Source: CAYLLT01 sp964591605 (GTDB lineage: Bacteria; Planctomycetota; Phycisphaerae; UBA1845; PWPN01). Taken from it: a stretch of 12,591 bases of DNA. The stretch spans positions 1-12,591 of the forward strand of contig CAZQEN010000228.1 in NCBI GenBank assembly GCA_964591605.1, read 5' to 3'. Under the pieces are notes generated by a model. The model was not told the DNA's origin. It saw only the letters and a list, made by a program, of their open reading frames with translations, and did not search any database. This document shows, in pieces, positions 6,530 through 12,591 of this stretch. Within the stretch, counting starts at the first letter, position 1. Every line of letters begins with the position of its first letter. Both the position numbers and the translations under genes were made by a program.

Positions 6530-6898
6530 TGAGCTGACTGCTCAGTTGTGCCGCTGTGGGGTGACGCGAGAGCCGTTCAACACGACGACTCGCCTCGCAG
6601 CCGCGCCATGATTGTGAAACGGGTAAGGGCAGCTTGCCTCCTTGGAAGGCGTTGCCCTTTTTTTTGCGCGCACATCCCGCCCGTCGGGAGCCGCCGCGGT
6701 GATCAGGCCGCCGCGTGTGTGACACCATCTGCGGGCCCGGGCAATTGTGGTGGTCGCCGCGGCGTCTTGCCCACGGCGAATCTCTCCTTGGGCGGACCCG
6801 TGCAGCCGGGATTGGCCGCACGCGGGCACCACGATGAGCGGCTCCGCCGCCCGCCCAGGCTTTCACGCACGCCAGACCGGCGGGCGGCACATTCGCCG
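6530..6898. other. Gap between the small-gene cluster and the GlcF-like gene
   Basis: Contains the terminator at 6625-6665 and leads up to the promoter at 6899. From about 6670 to 6898 I see GC-rich sequence with short inverted repeats but no ORF with an SD on either strand, no RNA gene and no repeat shared with the rest of the window. Confidence 0.5.
6625..6665 (+). terminator. Intrinsic terminator of the small-gene cluster
   Basis: AAGGGCA (6625-6631) pairs with TGCCCTT (6653-6659). The inner part can extend the stem with GCC(T)CC/GGAAGGC. A run of eight T residues (6658-6665) follows. This is the clearest terminator in the window and closes the unit that begins near 5339. Confidence 0.88.
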
Positions 6899-6926
6899 CT
6901 GACAGCGACACCGTTCCTGCTATAAT
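6899..6926 (+). promoter_or_regulatory. Promoter of the GlcF-like gene, giving a nearly leaderless mRNA
   Basis: CTGACA (6899-6904, five of six) and a perfect TATAAT (6921-6926) are 16 bases apart. The usual start of transcription 6-8 bases after the -10 falls at about 6933-6935, and the ATG is at 6936. There is therefore no room for an SD. Confidence 0.75.
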
Positions 6927-6935
6927 GTGCCGCCT

Positions 6936-8246
6936 ATGCCCACCTTGCAGCTTGAGCCCCGGATCGCAGAGCGGTTCTTCGATTGTGTTCACTGCGGGCT
7001 CTGCCTGGCCCAGTGCCCCACCTACTCAGAACTTGGCAATGAAAACGACTCGCCGAGAGGGCGGATCTATCTGATGCGCCGGCTCAGCGAGGGGCGGCTT
7101 GCCGCTTCGGACCGGGTGCTCTCACATCTGGGACTTTGCCTTGACTGCCGGGCCTGCGAAACGGCCTGTCCGTCGGGCGTGCGATACGGTTCGCTGATCG
7201 AGTCGATGCGCGGGCTGCTGGCTGGCGACCCGGCCCACGCCGATCGCAAGACCTGGGCCGACCGGGTCCTCGATCGGTTCATGTACCAGGTGTTCCCCCA
7301 CCCGCAGAAGCTCCGCTGGTGGCTGTGGCTGGCCCGCCTGGGGCAATCGATCGGGCTCAACGACTTCCTGCGAACCAGCGGCCTGATCGATGCCATGCCC
7401 GTCTCACTGGCCAAGATGGAGGCGATGCTCCCCCCTGACATTGCGACTTGTGAGCCGCTGCCCGAGCATGCCCTGCCCGACGGGCCGGTGCGGGCCCGCG
7501 TGGCCATGTTCCGCGGCTGCGTGAGCGAGTCGATCTTCGGGCCGAGCAACCGGGCCATGCTCCGCGTCCTCCTGGCCAACGGGTGCGAGGTCTTCATCCC
7601 GGATGCCCAGGTCTGCTGCGGGGCGATCCATCATCACGGTGGCAAGCACCAGGAAGCAGAGGCCATGGCGCGCCGCAACATCGACACCTTCCTGGGCCTG
7701 GGCCCCATCGACGCGGTGGTGACCAACGTGGCGGGCTGCGGAACGATGCTCAAGGAATACACGGAGCTGCTGCACCACGACCCGGCCTGTGCCGAGCGGG
7801 CCCGCCAGTTCGTCTCGAAAATGATGGACATCAGCGAGTTCCTGGCCGACCTGCCCCTCGTGCCGCCGCCGCATGAGGTCCGGGCTCGCGTGACCTATCA
7901 CGAGGCCTGCCACCTGTGCCACGGTCAGCAGATCCGCAACCAGCCCCGCAAGCTGCTCCGGAGCATCCCCGGGCTTGAGCTGGTCGAGATGCCCGAAAGC
8001 GACTGGTGCTGCGGAGCGGCGGGAACGTACAATCTGACGCAGCCCGAAATGTCGACCCGGCTGGCCGAGCGGAAGCTGGCCAACGCGGACAAGACGAAAG
8101 CGGAGATCATCGCGACCGGCAACGCCGGGTGCCTGATGCAACTGATGCAACACGTGCGAGCGACCGATCGGCCTTACCGTGTGATGCATCCCATCGACCT
8201 CCTCGATCGGGCATACTCCGGCCATGTGAATGGGGATTCGGTATGA
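6936..8246 (+). CDS. glcF: GlcF-like iron-sulfur oxidoreductase subunit (two 4Fe-4S motifs, two CCG domains)
   Basis: Expected to pass electrons from a flavoprotein such as GlcD/GlcE or a lactate dehydrogenase towards the quinone pool; the partner here is unknown. From the ATG it has 436 residues, fitting GlcF. The first ferredoxin motif is Cys17, 20, 23 and 27, the second Cys68, 71, 74 and 78 (DCRACETACPSG). DSPRGRIYLMRRL lies between them. Two CCG-domain cores follow: VCCGAIHHHGG (Cys227/228), and HEACHLCHGQQ with WCCGAAGTYNL (Cys358/359). A GTG at 6927 would add three codons but lies before the likely transcription start, so the ATG is used. The stop overlaps the next start as ATGA, implying translational coupling to the lipoprotein gene. 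No glcD or glcE is in the window. The symbol is by similarity; LutA/GlpC-type relatives are the alternative. Confidence 0.88.
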   Translation: MPTLQLEPRIAERFFDCVHCGLCLAQCPTYSELGNENDSPRGRIYLMRRLSEGRLAASDRVLSHLGLCLDCRACETACPSGVRYGSLIESMRGLLAGDPAHADRKTWADRVLDRFMYQVFPHPQKLRWWLWLARLGQSIGLNDFLRTSGLIDAMPVSLAKMEAMLPPDIATCEPLPEHALPDGPVRARVAMFRGCVSESIFGPSNRAMLRVLLANGCEVFIPDAQVCCGAIHHHGGKHQEAEAMARRNIDTFLGLGPIDAVVTNVAGCGTMLKEYTELLHHDPACAERARQFVSKMMDISEFLADLPLVPPPHEVRARVTYHEACHLCHGQQIRNQPRKLLRSIPGLELVEMPESDWCCGAAGTYNLTQPEMSTRLAERKLANADKTKAEIIATGNAGCLMQLMQHVRATDRPYRVMHPIDLLDRAYSGHVNGDSV

Positions 8247-9169
8247 AACGGACGATTGCGGCCCTGCTTTCCTGCGGAACGTGTTTCCTGGCGGCATGCA
8301 GCACCGACAAGGGCCAGCCGCCGCGGGCGGTGAAGGACGACAGCGCCATCGGGCTGATCCCGATCTCGATGTCGGGTCGCCACCTGGATGCGGGCCTGGT
8401 GGGTCCGGCGGCCAGTGCGGAGGAGCCGGCCAGACCGGCGGCGGCCGCACCCTCGGTGGCCGTGGATACCTCGACGCCCGAGGCGGCGGCCAGGAGCTAC
8501 GTGGACCTCATCAACGCCGGTCAGCTCGTTCCGCTCGCGCAGATCCTGATGCCCGATCAGCAGCCGGCGGCGGCGCAGATCGCCCAGGTCCTCGCGCCGG
8601 TGGCGGAGGCGGCGGCGCAACTCCGCACCACGCTGAGCGGCAAGTTTGCCGATCATGCGTTCGTGCTGTCCCTGCAAAACGAAGCCATTCCGGCCGACTG
8701 GCTCAAGCATTGGACCGTCGTGAACGTCGAAGCGGATGCCACCAACCCGGACACGGCCACGGCCAACCTGAAAGTCGTGAACGGCGAGGAAACCGCCACG
8801 CGAACGCTCAAGAAAATGGACGACAAGTGGCACGTTCAGGAGGCACAGCTCCCGGCAGTCGAAGCGGTGACGGGTCAGGCCGCGGTGGTCGCGCCGCTCG
8901 CGGAGGCGCTGAGGGGGCTGGCGGGCCGGGTCGAGGCCGGACAGGTCGCCGACGCGGTGGCGGCCGAGCAGGAGATCATGACCGCGATCACCGGTGCGGC
9001 TGCCGCGGCGACCGCGGACACGGGCGGCCAGGCGACCCCGTCGCAGACGGCGCCCCCGCCCGCGCCGGCGAACAACACGACGGCCACCCCTGCGCCCGAG
9101 CGGAGCAAGAGCGAGCTCGAGCAGCAGATGGACGACGCTGCCGGCCGGGCCATGTACGGCGCGCCCTGA
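8243..9169 (+). CDS. Lipoprotein of unknown function with a likely NTF2-like domain
   Basis: A 308-residue exported lipoprotein. The signal peptide ends in LAAC, with Cys19 as the lipidation site. A low-complexity Ala/Pro stretch (about 54-72) leads to a folded part at about 75-205. There, TPEAAARSYVDLINAG at the start and a terminal ATANLKVVNGEE...LKKMDDKWHV recall small alpha+beta NTF2-like domains (DUF4878 type); this is inferred from pattern only. A helical Ala-rich part (about 206-258), a Pro/Thr-rich linker (about 260-285) and a charged end (SKSELEQQMDDAAGR) follow. The ATG overlaps the stop of the GlcF-like gene (ATGA), so the two form an operon. No strong SD is seen, consistent with coupling. 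No catalytic motif is seen. A TGTCCGC/GCGGACA hairpin lies about 45 bases after the stop. Confidence 0.85.
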   Translation: MKRTIAALLSCGTCFLAACSTDKGQPPRAVKDDSAIGLIPISMSGRHLDAGLVGPAASAEEPARPAAAAPSVAVDTSTPEAAARSYVDLINAGQLVPLAQILMPDQQPAAAQIAQVLAPVAEAAAQLRTTLSGKFADHAFVLSLQNEAIPADWLKHWTVVNVEADATNPDTATANLKVVNGEETATRTLKKMDDKWHVQEAQLPAVEAVTGQAAVVAPLAEALRGLAGRVEAGQVADAVAAEQEIMTAITGAAAAATADTGGQATPSQTAPPPAPANNTTATPAPERSKSELEQQMDDAAGRAMYGAP

Positions 9170-9311
9170 ACGCCGTCACCCGACGGCCCCCGCATCCTCG
9201 CGACCGGGTGCATGTCCGCGCTTGCGGACACGCTGCCGGTGCCCCGGCGATTTGCCCCGCGCGGGGTGGTTGCGTAGACTGATCAGCCTCGACCCCAGGC
9301 AGGATGTGGAC

Positions 9312-9362
9312 GTGAAACCGCTGATTCCCAATGACATCCAACACGATGAGGAGACCGCGTAG
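9312..9362 (+). CDS. Possible leader peptide (16 aa) upstream of the MATE gene
   Basis: GTG at 9312 has AGGA (9301-9304) seven bases upstream. The 16-residue product is MKPLIPNDIQHDEETA, ending at TAG 9360-9362. The stop lies six bases before CGCTCC (9369-9374), the possible antiterminator strand. A ribosome paused near the stop would cover that strand. There is no homologue to compare and the length is short, so it could be chance. Confidence 0.3.
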   Translation: MKPLIPNDIQHDEETA

Positions 9363-9394
9363 CGTCCACGCTCCAGCCGCGACTCTGCAGGAGG

Positions 9395-9427
9395 ACCCCC
9401 GGGAGCGCAGGCTTTCCGGGGTTTTTT
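9395..9427 (+). terminator. Intrinsic terminator directly before the MATE start
   Basis: The arm 9395-9406 (ACCCCCGGGAGC) pairs with 9411-9422 (GCTTTCCGGGGT) around a GCAG tetraloop: eleven pairs including two G-U, with one C-C mismatch. Six T residues (9422-9427) follow. It may end the GlcF-lipoprotein transcript, act as an attenuator for the MATE gene, or both. Confidence 0.75.
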
Positions 9428-9430
9428 GTT

Positions 9431-10960
9431 TTGACCGACGAAGCCTGTCCACTGACCGAATCGCTTACCCCGCCGGACGCGGTGCGCCCGGTGAGCGACC
9501 TTCCCGCGGCGAGCTGGGGGGCTGACCTGGCCCTGCTGCTGCGCCTGGCCGGGCCGATCGTACTCACGACGGCCGCCGAGACGATGCTGAGTTTCGTTGA
9601 CTTCGTGATCGCCTCGCAGGTTGGCCCCACCGCTCAGGCGGCCGTGCAGTCCGGGACGCTGGTCTTCATGGCCATCTACGGCGGCCTGCTGGGCGTGATG
9701 CTCTGCGTGACCACCGTCGTGAGTCAGTCGTTCGGGGCCGACCGTCCGCGTGACTGCTCGGCCTACGCCTGGCAGGGCGTCTGGCTGAGCCTGATTTACG
9801 GAGGGCTGGCGCTGCTGGCCTGGCCGGCGATTCCGGCGTTGTACGGGTTCCTCGATCACGAGCCCCTCGTGCAGGCGATGGAGGTGGATTACACGCGGGT
9901 CCGCCTGCTGAGCCTGTGGGCCGCCGGGGCGAGTCTGGCGGTGGGCAACTACTTTGCCGGCATCCAGCAGCCCGGGCGGAACACGATCACGGTCGTGGGG
10001 GCGAATGTCGTCAACGGGGTGCTTTCGTGGGGGCTGGTGTTCGGCAGGTGGGGTCTGCCGGAGATGGGCGTCGTGGGCATCGCGTGGGGCAGCGCGATCG
10101 CGACGGTGCTGCGGCTGGCCTGGCTGCTGGGGCTCATGTGCCTGGGGCGCAGCACGCAGAGGTTCGCCCCGCGGGCGACGATCCGCTGGGACGCCGACAA
10201 GATGAGGCGGCTGCTGGCGATCGGGTGGGCCTCGGGGGTGACGCTGTGGCTCGACATCGCCGCGTGGGCGTTCTTTCTGACGTACATCATCGGGCAGTTC
10301 GGCACCGAGCATCTCGCGGCGTCGGCCACGTGCTGGCGGTTCACCGAGCTCTCGTTCATGCCGGCGCTGGGGATCGGCTTTGCGGTGTGCACGCTGGTGG
10401 GCAACTCGATTGGCGAGGGGCGGCCGGACCTGGCCCGGCGTCGGACGACGCTCGGGGCGCTGGTGGCGATGCTGTACATGGGCGGGCTCGGCGTGGTGTT
10501 CCTGGTGGCCGGGCGGCAGCTCATGTCGCTCTTCAGCGGGCACGAGGCGGTCATCGCGATCGGGGCGCAGCTCCTGGTGTTTGCGGCGTTGTTTCAGCTT
10601 TTCGACGCCGCCGCCCTGACCTACAGCAACGCCCTGCGCGGGGCGGGCGACACCGTCTGGCCGATGGTGGTGGGCGTGCTGCTCATCTGGACGGTGCTCG
10701 TCGGCGGGAGCACATGGGTGGTCCGGGCCCATCCGGAGTTCGGGTCGGCGGGGGCGTGGGCGTTCGCGGCGCTGTTCGTGATCTCGCTGGGCACGGCCCT
10801 GTGGTGGCGCTGGCGGGGCGGGCGTTGGGAGACGATCGACGTGATCGGGCGGGGTGCGCCAGCCGAGGCGGTTCGTGCGACGGCGATGGTGGATGCGGAA
10901 GTGGCGGTGATGGACCCGGCGGTGGCCGAGGGGGGCGCCATTGGCGGCCGGGATGGATAG
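9431..10960 (+). CDS. MATE family efflux transporter
   Basis: Exports organic cations or other drugs in exchange for protons or sodium across the cytoplasmic membrane; the substrate cannot be inferred. Up to 509 residues (family usual about 440-500). About twelve hydrophobic segments occur between residues 30 and 455. The first is RLAGPIVLTTAAETMLSFVD, typical of the NorM/DinF fold. A second, internally similar half begins near MRRLLAIGWASGVTLWLDIA (about residue 258). An extra tail of about 40 residues ends the protein. The start is uncertain. TTG 9431 has only GGGG nine bases upstream, inside the terminator arm; GTG 9482 or 9491 would shorten the cytoplasmic N-terminus by 17 or 20 residues without losing a helix. 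The leader suggests transcription attenuation. It is in the same direction as ileS, about 160 bp upstream of it. Confidence 0.92.
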   Translation: MTDEACPLTESLTPPDAVRPVSDLPAASWGADLALLLRLAGPIVLTTAAETMLSFVDFVIASQVGPTAQAAVQSGTLVFMAIYGGLLGVMLCVTTVVSQSFGADRPRDCSAYAWQGVWLSLIYGGLALLAWPAIPALYGFLDHEPLVQAMEVDYTRVRLLSLWAAGASLAVGNYFAGIQQPGRNTITVVGANVVNGVLSWGLVFGRWGLPEMGVVGIAWGSAIATVLRLAWLLGLMCLGRSTQRFAPRATIRWDADKMRRLLAIGWASGVTLWLDIAAWAFFLTYIIGQFGTEHLAASATCWRFTELSFMPALGIGFAVCTLVGNSIGEGRPDLARRRTTLGALVAMLYMGGLGVVFLVAGRQLMSLFSGHEAVIAIGAQLLVFAALFQLFDAAALTYSNALRGAGDTVWPMVVGVLLIWTVLVGGSTWVVRAHPEFGSAGAWAFAALFVISLGTALWWRWRGGRWETIDVIGRGAPAEAVRATAMVDAEVAVMDPAVAEGGAIGGRDG

Positions 10961-10975
10961 CTCTTACCATCAGCG

Positions 10976-11000
10976 TTCGATGGGGGGTGGCCCATCCGAA
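10976..11000 (+). repeat. Hairpin after the MATE gene
   Basis: TTCGATGGG (10976-10984) pairs with CCCATCCGAA (10991-11000) with one bulged C, giving nine pairs around a GGGTGG loop. It starts 15 bases after the MATE stop and has no T-run. It may be a weak terminator or part of the ileS leader. A second short palindrome, CGGTT/AACCG, is at 11045-11056. Confidence 0.5.
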
Positions 11001-11121
11001 GGTCGCAGACGCGGTGCGCCGGCGGGAAGGTGTGATCATTCGGACGGTTTGAACCGCGCTGATCTTCGGGTCCCCCACCGCTCCGCGGTGCGCCGCCCCG
11101 CGTGCAGGAGCAGACGATTGC

Positions 11122-12591
11122 ATGTTCAAAGAGGTTCCGGCACAGTTTGATTTTCCCGCCGCCGAGCGTGAGGTGCTGGCGTTCTGGGAAGCCAACGATA
11201 TCTACCGCAAGTCGCTCGAACGCCGGCGCGGCGCGCCGCAGTTCGTGTTTTACGAAGGTCCGCCGACGGCCAACGGCCTGCCGCACCCCGGGCACTGCCT
11301 GACCCGCACCATCAAGGACATCTTCCCGCGCTACCGGACGATGACCGGCTACTACTGCGAGCGCAAGGCCGGCTGGGACACGCACGGGCTGCCGGTCGAG
11401 GCGGAGGTCTGCAGAGAGCTCGGCATCCACACCAAGCAGGACATCGAGCAGTATGGCGTCGAGAAGTTCATCCAGCTCTGCCAGAAGAGCGTGTTTCGCT
11501 ACATGAAAGAGTGGGAGGACCTGACGCGGCGCATCGGGTTCTGGGTGGATCTGGGCCAGGCGTACGTCACGTATCACCAGTCGTATGTCGAGAGCGTGTG
11601 GTGGGCGCTGGCGGAGCTGTTTAAGCGCGGGCTGCTGTTTCAGGATTACAAGGTGGTGTGGTGGTGGCCGCAGGGCGGCACGGCGCTCTCCAGCGGCGAG
11701 GTGGGGCAGGGGTATCGGGAGGTGGATGATCCGTCGATCACCGTGCGATTCCGGCTCAAAGGCGATTCCGCAGCGGCCGCCCCCCGTGGCGGGCGTGACC
11801 CACGCAGTACAGGTCCCGCCCGGCAGGCGGGACCTGCCGAGGGCGGTGACGCACCGGTCAGCTTTCTCGCCTGGACGACGACGCCGTGGACGCTGCCCTC
11901 GAACGTGGGCCTGGCCGTGCATCCGGATGTCGATTATGTGCAGGTGGCCGTCGAAAACGAGGAGTTCATCCTCGCGAAAGACCTGGTCGCGTCGGTGTTC
12001 AAGGGTCTGCCCGTCAAACCGGAGGACATTCGCACCGTCCGTACGTACAAGGGCAGCGAGCTGGTGGGCTGGCAGTACGAGCCGCTGTTCAACTACGCGA
12101 CGCCCGAGAACGGCCGTGCGTGGGAGGTGGTGGCGGCCGATTTCGTGACGCTCGACACGGGCACGGGCATCGTGCACATGGCCCCGGCGTTCGGCGAGGA
12201 TGATTTTCGCATCTGTCGGGAGAAGGGTCTGGGTTTTCTGCAGCTCGTCGCGCCCGACGGCACGTTCGTGCCGGCGGTGACTGATTTTGCCGGGCGCAAC
12301 TGCAAGGCGGCCGATCCCGACATCATCCGGCTGCTCAAGGACCGCGGGGCGCTGCTCAAGCGCGAGCAGTACCGGCACGAATACCCCTTTTGCTGGCGGG
12401 CGGAGGAGGATCCGCTCATCCAGTACGCGCGCAAGAGCTGGTTCATCAAGACCACCGCGTTCCGGGATGAGTTTCTCAGGAACAACGGCCAGATCAACTG
12501 GCTGCCCGAGCACATCAGGACGGGTCGGTTCGGCAATTTCCTCGAAAACAACGTCGACTGGGCCCTTTCGCGCGAGCGGTTCTGGGGAACG
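11122..12591 (+). CDS. ileS: Isoleucyl-tRNA synthetase, N-terminal part, with an insertion in the editing region
   Basis: Charges tRNA-Ile and edits mischarged valine. The 490 codons visible are a little under half of a roughly 1,050-residue enzyme; the frame is open at the edge, so KMSKS is not reached. The catalytic HxGH motif is HPGH at 55-58, preceded by FYEGPPTANGLP and followed by RYRTMTGYYCERKAGWDTHGLPVE. The CP1 editing domain shows WTTTPWTLPSN (251-261) and GTGIVHMAPAFGEDDF. ENNVDWALSRERFWGT near the edge is also typical. Residues about 216-245, rich in Ala, Gly, Pro and Arg, interrupt the usual short link before FLAWTTTPWTLPSN. They are encoded by a palindromic repeat, yet the frame is kept. 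AGGAG (11106-11110) lies 11 bases before the ATG. Class Ia ValRS is less likely given the ERKAGWDTHGLPVE block. Confidence 0.95.
   Translation, partial: MFKEVPAQFDFPAAEREVLAFWEANDIYRKSLERRRGAPQFVFYEGPPTANGLPHPGHCLTRTIKDIFPRYRTMTGYYCERKAGWDTHGLPVEAEVCRELGIHTKQDIEQYGVEKFIQLCQKSVFRYMKEWEDLTRRIGFWVDLGQAYVTYHQSYVESVWWALAELFKRGLLFQDYKVVWWWPQGGTALSSGEVGQGYREVDDPSITVRFRLKGDSAAAAPRGGRDPRSTGPARQAGPAEGGDAPVSFLAWTTTPWTLPSNVGLAVHPDVDYVQVAVENEEFILAKDLVASVFKGLPVKPEDIRTVRTYKGSELVGWQYEPLFNYATPENGRAWEVVAADFVTLDTGTGIVHMAPAFGEDDFRICREKGLGFLQLVAPDGTFVPAVTDFAGRNCKAADPDIIRLLKDRGALLKREQYRHEYPFCWRAEEDPLIQYARKSWFIKTTAFRDEFLRNNGQINWLPEHIRTGRFGNFLENNVDWALSRERFWGT
11793..11856. repeat. Palindromic repeat element inserted in frame in ileS
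   Basis: The centre is a perfect 11-bp inverted repeat, CAGGTCCCGCC (11810-11820) and GGCGGGACCTG (11826-11836), around CGGCA. It is flanked on both sides by a 5-bp hairpin with a 3-base loop: GCGTG/CACGC (11793-11805) and CGGTG/CACCG (11844-11856). The whole fits REP-like or Rickettsia-palindromic-element-like sequences. No second copy of the core was found in this window. Confidence 0.7.

Larger units (their letters stand above)
9170..9430 (+). promoter_or_regulatory. Leader region of the MATE gene with possible leader peptide and attenuator
   Basis: The region contains a perfect 7-bp hairpin, TGTCCGC/GCGGACA (9213-9219 and 9224-9230), and the palindrome CCCCGCGCGGGG (9255-9266). A 16-codon ORF (9312-9362) follows, and then an intrinsic terminator (9395-9427) that ends just before the MATE start. 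CGCTCC (9369-9374) is complementary to GGAGCG (9402-9407), so it could disrupt the terminator's 5' arm. No known riboswitch consensus was recognised. Confidence 0.4.

Noticed and set aside
10976..11000. Hairpin after the MATE gene as an intrinsic terminator
   Set aside because: The stem is good but no T-run follows, so it is listed only as a hairpin.
11045..11058. UUGAACCGCG in the ileS leader, close to the T-box motif UGGNACCGCG
   Set aside because: The match is explained by the local palindrome CGGTT/AACCG. No Stem I with an Ile specifier and no terminator or SD-sequestering partner could be built in the 160-base leader.

Overview
The window looks like a chromosomal segment of a GC-rich member of the Planctomycetota. 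The basis is indirect: high GC, a small membrane protein with a double-CxxC zinc ribbon, methylthioribose-1-phosphate isomerase, a GlcF-type iron-sulfur protein, and mixed GTG/TTG/ATG starts with variable Shine-Dalgarno (SD) sites. No rRNA or marker phylogeny is present, so this is an inference.

Layout. Positions 1-3866 are on the minus strand: a membrane diguanylate cyclase cut by the left edge, the signal recognition particle GTPase Ffh, and a three-helix zinc-ribbon membrane protein. From 4204 onward every gene is on the plus strand: mtnA, then a cluster of four very small genes (5549-6529), then a GlcF-like Fe-S oxidoreductase overlapping a lipoprotein gene by ATGA, then a MATE efflux transporter, then ileS, cut by the right edge.

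The most unusual part is 5302-6665. A candidate promoter directly behind mtnA and a strong intrinsic terminator bracket four ORFs of 41-49 codons, each with a good SD. All encode the same architecture: a basic start (MSK or MTR), a hydrophobic stretch of about 12-15 residues, a single-Cys motif near residue 23-26, and a short tail. The first two share a nearly identical core, so they are paralogues. They resemble signal peptides of tiny lipoproteins or small hydrophobic toxins. The SDs of the first two can fold into local hairpins.

Three further points deserve attention. A palindromic repeat sits in frame inside ileS and adds about 30 residues in the CP1 editing region. The GlcF-like gene has a consensus-like promoter so close to its ATG that its mRNA should be nearly leaderless. 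The MATE gene is preceded by a possible leader peptide, a possible antiterminator and an intrinsic terminator ending at its TTG start.

Housekeeping functions (protein targeting, methionine salvage, tRNA charging) are interspersed with signalling, redox and efflux genes. No IS element, CRISPR array, tRNA or rRNA gene was recognised.
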